64,000 nucleotides of DNA from contig CP051243.1 in assembly GCA_017795025.1 (NCBI GenBank), positions 1,054,001 to 1,118,000 of the forward strand, read 5' to 3'. Position numbers and translations under genes: made by a program. Below, in pieces: positions 25,316 to 34,533 of the stretch. How positions within the stretch are numbered: the first letter of the stretch is position 1; each line of letters begins with the position of its first letter. The notes below the pieces were generated by a model. That model did not search any database and had not been told where the DNA came from. It saw nothing but the letters and a program-made list of their open reading frames with translations. The DNA comes from Flavobacteriales bacterium. GTDB lineage: Bacteria > Bacteroidota > Bacteroidia > Flavobacteriales > Schleiferiaceae.

Positions 25316-27428
25316 ACACTACTCCCTAATTTTAGTATTGATGGGCATACTTCAGTGTGCCGTGGCAAGGCAAGGTCAGGATACCTTGCGTTTTGATCGA
25401 AACATGTTTTTCGATGAAGGTCATAACCTGGAGGCCTATGCCGGCAGCGTTATTGAGCTAGGACCCGGAGTTCTGCTCCTAATTGAAGGATCTTTATGCT
25501 TGGAAGGTACTTCAGAGCGTCCAATTCGAATTATTAACAAAGACCCCGAAAAGCCTGGGGTGGGCATACAGATTCAGGCTCAGAATCACGATGCCTCTGT
25601 GAAAATTCGACACGTAGAATTTGAAAACTTAACTCAAGCCTTGCGCTTTGATCCCTTTTGGTACCGAAAGGAAATTATTTTAGAAGATCTCAGCTTTCAG
25701 GGGAGTACCAGTGGGGAGCCCGTATTGTATTTAGGAGACCCTTATATCGACCGTCGTTGGGGCCGCAGCATCGATCTCAAGATTCATGATTTGCTATTCG
25801 TGAATAATAGCGGGGGTATGGTTATGGAAGCCTATGGTTCCCCACTGGTTAATTACGACATTAACCGTATTCACTTTAGAGACAATCTCTTTAAAGGACC
25901 TGAACAAGCTTTAATTCACTTTGATTTATACCCAGATGAACGTAATCCTCAGTCTATTGGAAGTTTAATTTTTGATCGCAACCACTTCGAATCGGATGAT
26001 TATTTGATTTCATTAGGCGGCACCTTCGAACAGGAGTTAATTATCGATACCATTGCTAAAGCAGGTTCGCTCGGAGTATTAGATCATCGCGTGGATCATC
26101 GTCTAGCTCAACTTGAAGTAAAGCACCAAAGGAGCTTAAAAAACAATGAGTTAACAGACTTCAGGGTAATTGATCACCGCAGGGATAGTATCCAAATGAT
26201 AATTAAGAATATTGGTCAGAAGAACTTGAACCTTAAAGTTTTAGACGCTCAAGGTAGCCCCCTTCGATACAAGATGTTACGTCAAGCCGATAAAACCTGG
26301 TTCATTTATTCGGAAGGCCCCGCTCAATTTGTAGAACTAGCCGATGGGTACCGCATTGTTCTTCCAAATGTTACTGAGCTAAATCCTGCAGATACTGCAG
26401 AAAATGAGATTGAAAAGGAGATTTACGCTATCAATGAAGAGGAGGAGGAACAAGAGGACTTAAAAGATCCCAGCCGTTTGGAAACACTAAGCGAGAATGT
26501 AACCGAATTCTTTACAGCAAACACCAGCCCCGTGCAACGCTGGGAAGTTGGCGCTTGGGGCGGCGGTGGTTTATATGGAGCCGGAGACATTAAGCCTAAG
26601 TTCGCCTTCATTGAAGATCTAGTTTATGTCCCTTCTACGATTAACTTGAGCTTTGGGGCTTACGCTCAATACAATTTTAATAGCCGTTTTGCTACAAGAT
26701 TGAACTACTACAACACCACCATTTCCATGCACGACTTTACAGCGGTCGGCTTCTTTTCTGGAACGGCCCCATTAACAGGGCTGAATGAAGAATACGAGGA
26801 AGTTGAAATTGCTCCGAGCTCTACGGCTGCGAGATTTATGACCCATATAAACAGCCTTGAAGTAGAAGGGTTGTGGCACCTCCGCTCCTATAACTTGAAA
26901 CCAAACCAATGGTCTAAACTAGTTCCTAGTATCGGCCTTTCAGTGGGTGCTATCCATTTTACACCCTACCATTCAAAGTACACTTCTCGACTGGATGGCG
27001 AAAACTACTTCACCTATTTAGGTCGTTTGCGCGATAATAGATACAATTTAAGAGACCTAGGTTCTGAAGGACAAAATTTCCTACCTGGTGCCAAACCTTA
27101 TTCATCAATGGCACTAACTGCTGGATTAAGCTTCTCGGTAACTTGGCTGTTCGAAAACTTCGCATTAAAAGGAGAAGTTAGAAGCACATATACCAGTACA
27201 GATTATCTAGACGATTTTGGACCCGGACTATGGTATGGCGGCGACGCTGATGCTTTAAGATCCAATCATAGAATCGAAGGAATTAATAATGATGAATTGG
27301 ATAACATTATTAGAGAAATTGAGCTTCCCAGATCGAATACCTTCCGCTCAACCGATGGACTAAACGACTGGTACTTCCAAGGCCACCTAGGATTCTCCAT
27401 ATTTCTTGATAAACCCAAGAACAAATAG
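25305..27428 (+). CDS. Outer-membrane protein: beta-helix domain fused to a PorG-like beta-barrel
   Basis: 707 residues with a signal peptide (MKAKHYSLILVLMGILQCAVA). Residues 30-260 show the spacing of a right-handed parallel beta-helix (AGSVIELGPGVLLLIEGSL, then repeated IxIxxLxFxxN-type turns such as LFVNNSGGMVME and LIFDRNHFESDD). A helical, strongly acidic linker follows at about 364-385 (NEIEKEIYAINEEEEEQED). The last 300 residues look like an outer-membrane barrel: WEVGAWGGGGLYGAGDIKPK recalls the EIGxxxGxxxYxGD start of DUF6089/PorG barrels, and the protein ends with an aromatic strand WYFQGHLGFSIFL. PorG is the T9SS outer-membrane partner of PorKN, so this may be the outer-membrane end of the motor-like machine. 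Overlaps copy 2 of the GldM-like genes by 11 bases. Confidence 0.75.
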   Translation: MKAKHYSLILVLMGILQCAVARQGQDTLRFDRNMFFDEGHNLEAYAGSVIELGPGVLLLIEGSLCLEGTSERPIRIINKDPEKPGVGIQIQAQNHDASVKIRHVEFENLTQALRFDPFWYRKEIILEDLSFQGSTSGEPVLYLGDPYIDRRWGRSIDLKIHDLLFVNNSGGMVMEAYGSPLVNYDINRIHFRDNLFKGPEQALIHFDLYPDERNPQSIGSLIFDRNHFESDDYLISLGGTFEQELIIDTIAKAGSLGVLDHRVDHRLAQLEVKHQRSLKNNELTDFRVIDHRRDSIQMIIKNIGQKNLNLKVLDAQGSPLRYKMLRQADKTWFIYSEGPAQFVELADGYRIVLPNVTELNPADTAENEIEKEIYAINEEEEEQEDLKDPSRLETLSENVTEFFTANTSPVQRWEVGAWGGGGLYGAGDIKPKFAFIEDLVYVPSTINLSFGAYAQYNFNSRFATRLNYYNTTISMHDFTAVGFFSGTAPLTGLNEEYEEVEIAPSSTAARFMTHINSLEVEGLWHLRSYNLKPNQWSKLVPSIGLSVGAIHFTPYHSKYTSRLDGENYFTYLGRLRDNRYNLRDLGSEGQNFLPGAKPYSSMALTAGLSFSVTWLFENFALKGEVRSTYTSTDYLDDFGPGLWYGGDADALRSNHRIEGINNDELDNIIREIELPRSNTFRSTDGLNDWYFQGHLGFSIFLDKPKNK

Positions 27429-27450
27429 AAATTAAACCCTTAAAAACTAG

Positions 27451-27478
27451 AGCCCCTTTCAAAAGAAGGGGCTTTTTT
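27451..27478. terminator. Bidirectional terminator after the motor-like operon
   Basis: Hairpin AGCCCCTT / AAGGGGCT with a seven-base loop and a T-run; it separates the convergent motor operon and the histidine kinase gene and overlaps the latter's stop codon. Confidence 0.8.
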
Positions 27479-28547
27479 ATGCCTTTGGTTTGGGAAGACA
27501 AACTATGAAACGTGAGCCTCTTCCCTCTTCACTTTCGACCCGAATACTGCCTTTATGCACATCCACCACTCCTTTTACGATGCTTAAACCAATACCTATA
27601 GACTGCTCGCCATTGGTCCCTGCCCGACGTATACTATCATTCATACCTTGAAATAAATTTTGCCGTATATCCTCAGGCATGCCAATTCCTTGATCTGCCA
27701 CTTCAATACAGGTACAGGTCGACTCTTGCCATGATCTAATAGTTATTACACCATGCTTCGGCGAAAACTTTATAGCATTGGATAGCAGGTTTTCGATGGC
27801 TCGCAATATTTTTTGCTCATTGGCCCAAACCACTTCTTGGTTAGCAGCGGTGATTTTTAAAGTGAGATCTTTCTCCTCCAGTTTTATTTTAAACGAATTG
27901 CCAAGCCTTTTCAGTAATTGCTTCACGGGCACTTCTTGAAGCTTAATTTTACTTCGACCTTCCACCTTATTGCGAGTGGCATCATTCAGCTCACCAAGAA
28001 TTTGATAGGTGTGGTCTAAAGCGTCGAAGGCCATTTTTAATATTTCCTTTTGTCCTTCCGCTTCAATTTCTTCCTTCAAAAGCCTTAATACACCATCAAC
28101 TTGGGAAATGGGATTTCTTAAGTCGTGGGCAATCATGGCTAATGACTGATCTTTCATTTCTAACAATTCCTGCAGTTCTGCTAGTCGCTGCTGATGGAGC
28201 TCTGAAGACGCATTCTGCACGAGATACCCCTTAATTAAAGTGGAAGATTCCTGAGGATTTGGGACCAACTGGGCCTCAATATAAAAACCCCTTGCATTCC
28301 CGCTAAGGTCCCTCAGTTCAAAATTGGATTGAATCTCGATCGGTTCGGTTTGAGCTCCTTCCCAAAGACGGCCGAAGTTCGCTTGGTCATTTTCAGGTAC
28401 TCGCTCTAGAAATGTATCATAAGTCACATAGGATTCCTCGAAGCCCATCTGCTCTGCGAAACTCAAGGGGAATCCAAACAGCCCCTCTCGCAAGTCCAAG
28501 GTGAATGGGATAATCCGCTTTTCCGATTGAATAATTTCAGATTTCAA
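27477..28547 (-). CDS. PAS-domain sensor histidine kinase
   Basis: 356 residues, soluble. An N-terminal PAS-like domain (about 20-125, GLFGFPLSFAEQMGFEE onward) is followed by a coiled linker and HisKA with MIAHDLRNPISQVDG (the phosphorylated His is in AHDLRNP), then the HATPase with N-box AIENLLSNAIKFSP, G1 VADQGIGMP and G2 GIGLSIVKGVVDVHKGSI. It lacks a receiver domain, and no response regulator is next to it. It is convergent with the motor-like operon, so a link to that operon is possible but unproven. Confidence 0.9.
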   Translation of the reverse strand: MKSEIIQSEKRIIPFTLDLREGLFGFPLSFAEQMGFEESYVTYDTFLERVPENDQANFGRLWEGAQTEPIEIQSNFELRDLSGNARGFYIEAQLVPNPQESSTLIKGYLVQNASSELHQQRLAELQELLEMKDQSLAMIAHDLRNPISQVDGVLRLLKEEIEAEGQKEILKMAFDALDHTYQILGELNDATRNKVEGRSKIKLQEVPVKQLLKRLGNSFKIKLEEKDLTLKITAANQEVVWANEQKILRAIENLLSNAIKFSPKHGVITIRSWQESTCTCIEVADQGIGMPEDIRQNLFQGMNDSIRRAGTNGEQSIGIGLSIVKGVVDVHKGSIRVESEEGRGSRFIVCLPKPKA

Positions 28548-28663
28548 AATCCAGAGTTTCCAGCAAATATTAAAAAATGTTGTTAATAAAATGTAATTGC
28601 CTCAAAAACATTTATTTATAATATTCATTTTTATTATTTACTTTGCAACAAATCTTTGGAAGG

Positions 28664-29335
28664 ATGTTGATTTTAAGCACACTCAAATACCAGCAGACTA
28701 AGGGCGAAACGCTTGGTCTTCTCGAAAATCTTAAAGCCTTACGCGCTGACTTAATAGCTAAAAGTCGTCGCATTAACCCTAATTCGATTAAGGAAGAGGC
28801 GAAGGAAATGCTCTTTGACATTTACATGGAGTATTCCGACATCGTTTTCACCCCCAGCAGTAAAAGTCGAGTATTTGATTATCTGACTTCCTTGGAAAAT
28901 GAAGCCACCGGCCTTAAGGAAACCGAATCAGGTAGAATGTATATTGCTCTCATTGAGGCGGTTGATACGGTTTGGAAAGAAACTCAAGCCCCTGTGGCCG
29001 AGTTGGTGGGTGCTGGAAAGTACCAATTGAAAAAGGTGAATGGTGCGGCCACTTATCACAACTTTAGTGAGAATGCGAAAGAGATGCCCGAGATGTTTAG
29101 CGCCACAAAAGCATTAGTAGATAATTATCTCCTTATAGACTTTTACGCCATGCTTATTGACTTGGCCATTTCCGAGGGAGAGCATCCACCTATGGAGTAT
29201 TTGCGGGAAGTACGCGTGCAATTAAGGGAATTTGCCGGCCGTGGCAAGGCTATCGGTTTTTGGTCTGATCCCATTGCTGAGAAATCTGAGATTCTTAAAG
29301 ACCTTAATGTCGATTCTTTCCTTGTCCTCTCGTAA
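28664..29335 (+). CDS. Conserved-looking helical protein of unknown function
   Basis: 223 residues from ATG 28664 (MLILSTLKYQ). The longer reading from a TTG at 28643 would begin inside the likely promoter (a -7-like TTACTTTG lies at about 28637-28644), so I prefer the ATG. The protein is mostly predicted helical, charged and soluble with no signal peptide or recognisable catalytic motif (YMEYSDIVFTPSSKSRV and EFAGRGKAIGFWSDP are its most distinctive stretches). The next gene, a small lipoprotein, starts 20 bases downstream. Confidence 0.6.
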   Translation: MLILSTLKYQQTKGETLGLLENLKALRADLIAKSRRINPNSIKEEAKEMLFDIYMEYSDIVFTPSSKSRVFDYLTSLENEATGLKETESGRMYIALIEAVDTVWKETQAPVAELVGAGKYQLKKVNGAATYHNFSENAKEMPEMFSATKALVDNYLLIDFYAMLIDLAISEGEHPPMEYLREVRVQLREFAGRGKAIGFWSDPIAEKSEILKDLNVDSFLVLS

Positions 29336-29355
29336 ATTTGGGCAAAACATTGGTT

Positions 29356-29703
29356 ATGAAAATCCGTCCCCTGCTAGGGATTTTACTACTTACCTTAATT
29401 TTAAGCTCCTGTTTTAGTCACCATTATAACGTTGGTGAAGGAGTTCGCGTGGAAAAAACCGAAGAGGTTACTGCTAAAAACCACTTTCTGGCTTTCGGTT
29501 TGATTCCGATTAAACGCTCCAAATTGGAAACTCTGGTCGGGGATACGATCAACTATGAGGTTTATACTCGCATGACTCCTCAAGATATGTTCGTTTCGGC
29601 CCTTACCATTGGATTTTACACCCCTACTACAACTACGGTAACCCTTCCGGCAGAAAAGCTTAAGCGCAATACCAACCGGAAAGTACGACGCAGAGAGGAC
29701 TAG
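29356..29703 (+). CDS. Bor-like small lipoprotein
   Basis: 115 residues from ATG 29356 with an SPII signal (MKIRPLLGILLLTLILSSC; Cys19). The mature part, with KNHFLAFGLIPIKR and ALTIGFYTPTTTTVT, resembles Bor-family lipoproteins (phage lambda Bor ends in a GLxTxGIYTPxxxxV motif). Homologues occur in many non-phage bacterial envelopes; there is no other phage gene here. Function unknown. The tail is basic (NRKVRRRED). Confidence 0.65.
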   Translation: MKIRPLLGILLLTLILSSCFSHHYNVGEGVRVEKTEEVTAKNHFLAFGLIPIKRSKLETLVGDTINYEVYTRMTPQDMFVSALTIGFYTPTTTTVTLPAEKLKRNTNRKVRRRED

Positions 29704-29716
29704 CCTTTAAAGCCCC

Positions 29717-30079
29717 CTAGTCAAACTCACTGTAAACCACCTCCTCCTTGTAGCTCAATTTGGAAATATGTCGTGGGCTGGTTTCGGTATGCAACAAGCT
29801 CCAGTAATCGGGATACTTAAATTCGAGTTCCTTTTGGAGAAATTTATGGCGTAGACTATCTAGTTCTAGACCTTGTTCCAAACCTCGATTAATGTAAAAG
29901 GCCTTGCCATCTTTTAATCGAAATAAAACATCTTGATTACCAGATTCCAGAATTTGCACTACTTCTCCTTTATGTACGAGTGTTTCCGACTCCTCAACTT
30001 TAGGTACTGGTCTGAAAATCACTAAAAGCACAATAATTACGACCGCGAAAATTAAATAGGTACGTGCTGATCCTCTCAT
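29717..30079 (-). CDS. Single-pass membrane protein of unknown function
   Basis: 120 residues from ATG 30079 (MRGSARTYLIFAVVIIVLLVIF), with one N-terminal membrane helix and a periplasmic domain containing two short predicted strands (GEVVQILESGNQDVLFRLKDGKAFYINRG). A TTG start five codons upstream would lie inside the sucC terminator hairpin's downstream arm and is less likely. It follows sucC on the same strand but is separated by that terminator. Confidence 0.6.
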   Translation of the reverse strand: MRGSARTYLIFAVVIIVLLVIFRPVPKVEESETLVHKGEVVQILESGNQDVLFRLKDGKAFYINRGLEQGLELDSLRHKFLQKELEFKYPDYWSLLHTETSPRHISKLSYKEEVVYSEFD

Positions 30080-30100
30080 GGTATAAAATTGCAAAAAGAA

Positions 30101-30122
30101 ACCCCGGTATCGCTACCGGGGT
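30101..30122 (-). terminator. Rho-independent terminator after sucC
   Basis: A perfect nine-base GC-rich stem (ACCCCGGTA / TACCGGGGT) with a four-base loop; read on the minus strand it is followed by TTCTTTTTG. It lies 20 bases past the sucC stop. Confidence 0.85.
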
Positions 30123-30143
30123 CTAAAATACGGAAAGGCCAAA

Positions 30144-31334
30144 TTAGCCTACTAGCTCTTGTACTTTTCCAGCGGCTTCCGCTAAAGCAATAGCCGAATG
30201 CACTTCCAAACCGGAATTGTCTATCATTTCCTTAGCCACCTCAGCATTGGTACCTTGTAAACGAACGATAATGGGAATATTAATATTCTCAATGTTCTTG
30301 TAGGCATCAATAATACCTTGAGCCACACGATCACATCTTACAATACCGCCAAAGATGTTTACCAAAATGGCTTTTACATTATCATCCTGAAGGATAATAC
30401 GGAAGGCTTTTTCCACACGTGCCGCATCGGCAGTACCACCAACGTCTAAGAAGTTTGCAGGGTTTCCACCTGCCATCTTAATAATATCCATGGTAGCCAT
30501 CGCTAAGCCTGCACCGTTAACCATACAGCCAACATTTCCGTCCAGGTTAACGAAATTCAAGCCTGCTTCACCGGCTTCTACATCAATAGGGTCTTCCTCA
30601 CGCTTATCGCGAAGCTCGGCGTAGTCTTTATGACGGAATAATCCATTATCATCTAAAGTAACTTTAGCGTCTACTGCTAAAATCTTATCATCAGAAGTTT
30701 TAAGAACGGGGTTGATTTCAAAAAGACTGGCATCAATACCATCGTAAGCCTTGTATAAGCTGCTTACGAATTTCACCATCTCTTTAAAGGCCGTACCACT
30801 CAAACCTAGGTTGAAGGCAATTTTCCGTGCCTGGAAGCCTTGCAATCCCACCTTAGGGTCAATCTCTTCCGTAAAAATGCGCTCTGGAGTTTTATCGGCC
30901 ACTTCTTCAATATCCATCCCACCTTCGGTAGAATACATAATCATATTACGACCGGTATTACGGTTTAGAAGTACCGACATATAAATTTCGGAGGTCTCAC
31001 TTTCGCCTGGATAGTAAACATCTTCGGCAATTAAAACCTGGTTAACCAATTTACCCTCAGCAGAAGTTTGAGGGGTAACGAGCATCATACCAAGGATTTG
31101 TTCCGAAATGCTACGCACATCGTCTAAAGATTTCGCCAACTTAACGCCACCGCCTTTACCACGGCCACCGGCATGAACCTGAGCTTTTACCACCCACCAA
31201 GAGGTTCCGGTTTCTTCATTAAGCTTTTTGGCTGCTTCAACCGCCTCCTCTGGAGTGCTGGCTACAATACCGCGCTGAACGCGTACTCCGAATGAAGCTA
31301 AGATATCTTTTCCTTGATATTCGTGTAAATTCAT
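30144..31334 (-). CDS. sucC: Succinyl-CoA synthetase (ADP-forming) beta subunit
   Basis: TCA-cycle enzyme, 396 residues, which with SucD converts succinyl-CoA to succinate with ATP formation. The N-terminus MNLHEYQGKDILASFGV, ATP-grasp residues VVKAQVHAGGRGKGGGVKLA, LFEINPVL and the C-terminal ligase domain NVGCMVNGAGLAMATMD and NIFGGIVRCDRVA are all typical. sucD is not adjacent, as is common in Bacteroidota. It is divergent from the DUF5916 gene and terminated by a strong hairpin. Confidence 0.97.
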   Translation of the reverse strand: MNLHEYQGKDILASFGVRVQRGIVASTPEEAVEAAKKLNEETGTSWWVVKAQVHAGGRGKGGGVKLAKSLDDVRSISEQILGMMLVTPQTSAEGKLVNQVLIAEDVYYPGESETSEIYMSVLLNRNTGRNMIMYSTEGGMDIEEVADKTPERIFTEEIDPKVGLQGFQARKIAFNLGLSGTAFKEMVKFVSSLYKAYDGIDASLFEINPVLKTSDDKILAVDAKVTLDDNGLFRHKDYAELRDKREEDPIDVEAGEAGLNFVNLDGNVGCMVNGAGLAMATMDIIKMAGGNPANFLDVGGTADAARVEKAFRIILQDDNVKAILVNIFGGIVRCDRVAQGIIDAYKNIENINIPIIVRLQGTNAEVAKEMIDNSGLEVHSAIALAEAAGKVQELVG

Positions 31335-31409
31335 CGATTTGCTTTTTTGCTGATGGCCGCAAAAATACCACCCAATTTCGTGGCTGAAAAATTTTGCATG
31401 GCTTTTATC

Positions 31410-31417
31410 TACCTTTG
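31410..31417 (+). promoter_or_regulatory. -7 promoter element (TACCTTTG) of the DUF5916 gene
   Basis: An exact TAnnTTTG match 32 bases upstream of ATG 31450 in the divergent region shared with sucC. Confidence 0.55.
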
Positions 31418-31449
31418 CCGCGAATTACTAATGCTCCCTATCTTTTGTA

Positions 31450-33876
31450 ATGCCTAGAGCTTACCTTTTAATCGTTTTTTTGCTAGCAGCAGCGATTACC
31501 TCTGCCCAAAAGAAAAGTATCGAACCTTTAAAGGCTGATGCTGATGTTGTAATCGATGGTATCCTTAACGACTCCATCTGGGCCTACGCCCCTGTAGCCA
31601 CTGATTTTGTGATGCTTTCTCCCGGTAGTGGAGAGAAGATTCCTGATAAATTTGAAACCACGGTTAAGGTTTTCTATACCAATGAAGCCATTTACTTTGG
31701 CTTTACCATGAAGGACCCTAGTCCGGACTCGATTTTACGACAAATTACGGTCCGCGACGATATCAATCAAAATCACGATTGGTTGGCAGTAGCCATAAAT
31801 CCTTTTAACGACGGGCAAAACGACTTTACCTTTTTTGTGAGTTCTTCCGGTACTCAAGGCGACAGCCGCACCACCGCTAATGGAGAGGATTACTCCTTTA
31901 ACTCTATTTGGTACTCGGCGGTGCAAATTACTGATGAAGGATGGGTATGCGAGATTAAAATCCCCTACATCTCTTTAAGGTTCCCCAATGAACTAGAGAA
32001 AAACTGGGGTTTCAATATGATTCGCAGTATTCGGCGTTCTAGGGAGGAATACTCTTGGAACTTTATCGATCGTCGCTCTGGCTACAGCTGGGAATATCAA
32101 GCGGGCCTGCTTAAAAACATGCGCGATATTGATCCTCCAATTCGCTTGTCCTTAATGCCATACGCCTCTACCTATGCCGACAATTTTCGCGGCGAAACTT
32201 CATATGAGTTTAATGCCGGTATGGACCTTAAATATGGGATTAACGAAAGCTTCACCCTTGATGCCACATTAATTCCTGATTTCGGTCAGGTAGCATTTGA
32301 TAATCAAGTTCTTAACCTCAGTCCCTTTGAAATCCAGTTTCAAGAAAACCGGCAATTTTTTAATGAAGGTACCGAGCTCTTTTCCTTGGGGGATTTATTT
32401 TATTCAAGGAGAATTGGTGGCGCACCGGAAAATATAAACAACCAAGATCTTTCGGGAAATGACAGCTTAAATGTGTCGGTACAAACCGAATTCACCAGGC
32501 TTTTAAATGCCACGAAAATATCGGGAAGAACAAATGGAAATTTGGGGATTGGCTTTTTAAATGCGGTTACTGATAATAACTACTCGACCATCGACTCCGC
32601 TGGAAGAGAGTTTAGGCAATTGTTAGAGCCTTTGACTAACTATAATGTATTTGTTTTAGACCAGCGATTTAACCGAAACTCCAGTGTTAGCTTTATTAAC
32701 ACTAATGTTTTACGAAACGGTCGTTATGCCGATGCCAATGTTGCGGGACTTTTGGCAAGTGTGTTTAGCAAAAGTGGACAGTACCGAGTAGACGCCCAAC
32801 TTAAAAGGAGCGATCAATTTATTAGCGATGGCCCTAACAGAAGTGGGGAGCAATACTATCTCCGCTTTGGAGATGTAGATGGCAATTGGCGCTGGGGTAT
32901 ACGTCAGGATATAATTAGCGATGATTTTGACCCCAACGATTTGGGCTTTTTACCACGTAACAATATGATTCGCAATTACAGCGAATTGGAATATGGAACC
33001 TTTAAGCCGAAAGGACCCTTTAATCGCACCTCCTTTACCCTTTTTAGCGTGCATTCCATGCTGTATAGCAACCAACGCTTTGAAGAGTTTTACCTCGGCT
33101 TTAACAGCTTTTTCCTTCTACGCGACTTTACAGGAACGGGTATTCGCCTGCGTTTACGTCCCCAAGAATCTTACGATTACTTCGAGCCTCGCATTGCCGG
33201 AGCCTATTTCCGAAAGCCGGTGAATTATGCCTTTATATATTTCATTTCCACCGACTACCGAAAACCACTTGCCTTGGATGTGGACTTTAATTACGACCGC
33301 ACCCCAGATTGGCGGCGTGATCACTACACCTTAGAGTTAGAACCACGCATTCGCTTTGGCGATCATTTCTTTATGATTCCCAATGTTACTTTCGATTTAT
33401 TTTATCGTGATCGGGGTTATGCCGGGCAAGAATGTAGAACATGTGATCCCATTTTTGGGGAGCGAAATATTCGAAACATAACGGCAGTAATAGAAGGCCG
33501 CTATGCCTTTAACCCCCTCTCCTCTTTGGGGCTTCGATTACGCCATTATTGGTCGAGGGTAGAGTTTAATGAGTATTACGACCTGCAGAGTGATGGTTAT
33601 TTAAGCGCCGCTCGAAACGCCAATGACAATTATGATCTTTATTTCAATACCATAAATATGGATTTGCGCTTTTCGTGGTGGTTTGCCCCGGCTAGTGAGA
33701 TGGTAATACTTTATCGCATGGCGCTGTCTAACAATGGTAACACGGATATTGTCTCCGATTACTTCCAAAATATTGATCAGGCTTTTAATGCTTCGGTCCG
33801 CAACAATATTTCAATTCGACTATCTTACTTCCTGGATTACCATCAAACGAAGAATCAATTGAAAGCTCGAAAATGA
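31450..33876 (+). CDS. DUF5916 outer-membrane protein with CBM9-like N-terminal domain
   Basis: 808 residues with a signal peptide (MPRAYLLIVFLLAAAITSAQ). The first 220 residues form a CBM9-type domain (DADVVIDGILNDSIWAYAP, FYTNEAIYFGFTMKDP, HDWLAVAINPFNDGQND) and the rest, with alternating aromatic strands (FRDYDYFEP-like repeats) and a C-terminus ending in a Tyr/Phe-rich strand region, is predicted to be an outer-membrane barrel as in other DUF5916 proteins. Its function is unknown; sugar or polymer binding at the surface is a guess from the CBM9 fold. The stop overlaps the lolD-like start by four bases. Confidence 0.88.
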   Translation: MPRAYLLIVFLLAAAITSAQKKSIEPLKADADVVIDGILNDSIWAYAPVATDFVMLSPGSGEKIPDKFETTVKVFYTNEAIYFGFTMKDPSPDSILRQITVRDDINQNHDWLAVAINPFNDGQNDFTFFVSSSGTQGDSRTTANGEDYSFNSIWYSAVQITDEGWVCEIKIPYISLRFPNELEKNWGFNMIRSIRRSREEYSWNFIDRRSGYSWEYQAGLLKNMRDIDPPIRLSLMPYASTYADNFRGETSYEFNAGMDLKYGINESFTLDATLIPDFGQVAFDNQVLNLSPFEIQFQENRQFFNEGTELFSLGDLFYSRRIGGAPENINNQDLSGNDSLNVSVQTEFTRLLNATKISGRTNGNLGIGFLNAVTDNNYSTIDSAGREFRQLLEPLTNYNVFVLDQRFNRNSSVSFINTNVLRNGRYADANVAGLLASVFSKSGQYRVDAQLKRSDQFISDGPNRSGEQYYLRFGDVDGNWRWGIRQDIISDDFDPNDLGFLPRNNMIRNYSELEYGTFKPKGPFNRTSFTLFSVHSMLYSNQRFEEFYLGFNSFFLLRDFTGTGIRLRLRPQESYDYFEPRIAGAYFRKPVNYAFIYFISTDYRKPLALDVDFNYDRTPDWRRDHYTLELEPRIRFGDHFFMIPNVTFDLFYRDRGYAGQECRTCDPIFGERNIRNITAVIEGRYAFNPLSSLGLRLRHYWSRVEFNEYYDLQSDGYLSAARNANDNYDLYFNTINMDLRFSWWFAPASEMVILYRMALSNNGNTDIVSDYFQNIDQAFNASVRNNISIRLSYFLDYHQTKNQLKARK

Positions 33877-34526
33877 TTAGCGCAAGAAATATTCGAAAAT
33901 CATACGGAGACTTGGAGGTTTTAAAAGGTCTAGACCTCGATGTTGGTTCTGGAGAAATCGTCTCAATTATGGGAGCCAGTGGAGCAGGAAAAACAACTCT
34001 GCTGCAAATCTTAGGAACTTTAGAATCTGCCGATAGCGGAGAATTACTTTTTAAGGGCAAAGACCTTATAAAGATGAGTCGCAGTAAGTTAAGTCAGTTC
34101 CGTAATAGTCATCTTGGCTTTATTTTTCAATTTCATCACCTTTTGCCAGAGTTTACTGCCAGAGAGAATGTGGCCATTCCAGGTTTAATCAGCCGAAAGG
34201 CAAAAAAAGAATGTTTAAGTCGGGCGGCAGACTTACTCGATTTTATGGGTTTAAAAGACCGGATGGATCATAAACCTTCTGCCCTATCTGGTGGTGAGAT
34301 GCAAAGAGTAGCGGTGGCCAGAGCTCTTATGAATCAACCGGAGCTGGTACTTGCCGATGAACCGACAGGAAACTTAGACAGTCAGAATGCGGAAGACATT
34401 CACGCCTTGTTTACCCGGATTAGAGATGAGTTTGGAAGTAGCTTTGTGGTAATTACACACAATCGCAAATTAGCAGAAACAGCAGATCGATTAATCGAAA
34501 TGCGCGACGGAAAACTTTTGGTATAA
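33873..34526 (+). CDS. lolD: LolD-type ABC transporter ATP-binding protein
   Basis: 217 residues, a MacB/LolD-class ATPase: Walker A MGASGAGKTTLLQ, Q-loop FIFQFHHLLPEFTARENV, signature LSGGEMQRVAVARAL, Walker B LVLADEPTGNLDSQN and switch VVITHNRKL. The FQFHHLLPEFTA stretch is characteristic of LolD, which powers release of lipoproteins from the inner membrane. The LolC/E permease is not beside it, so membership of the Lol system is inferred from sequence. It overlaps the DUF5916 gene (ATGA) and precedes the KDO genes by seven bases. Confidence 0.9.
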   Translation: MISARNIRKSYGDLEVLKGLDLDVGSGEIVSIMGASGAGKTTLLQILGTLESADSGELLFKGKDLIKMSRSKLSQFRNSHLGFIFQFHHLLPEFTARENVAIPGLISRKAKKECLSRAADLLDFMGLKDRMDHKPSALSGGEMQRVAVARALMNQPELVLADEPTGNLDSQNAEDIHALFTRIRDEFGSSFVVITHNRKLAETADRLIEMRDGKLLV

Positions 34527-34533
34527 TTGATTT

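Noticed and set aside
29356-29703. Prophage remnant suggested by the Bor-like lipoprotein
   Set aside because: No other phage gene is near it, and Bor-like proteins occur widely in bacterial envelopes.
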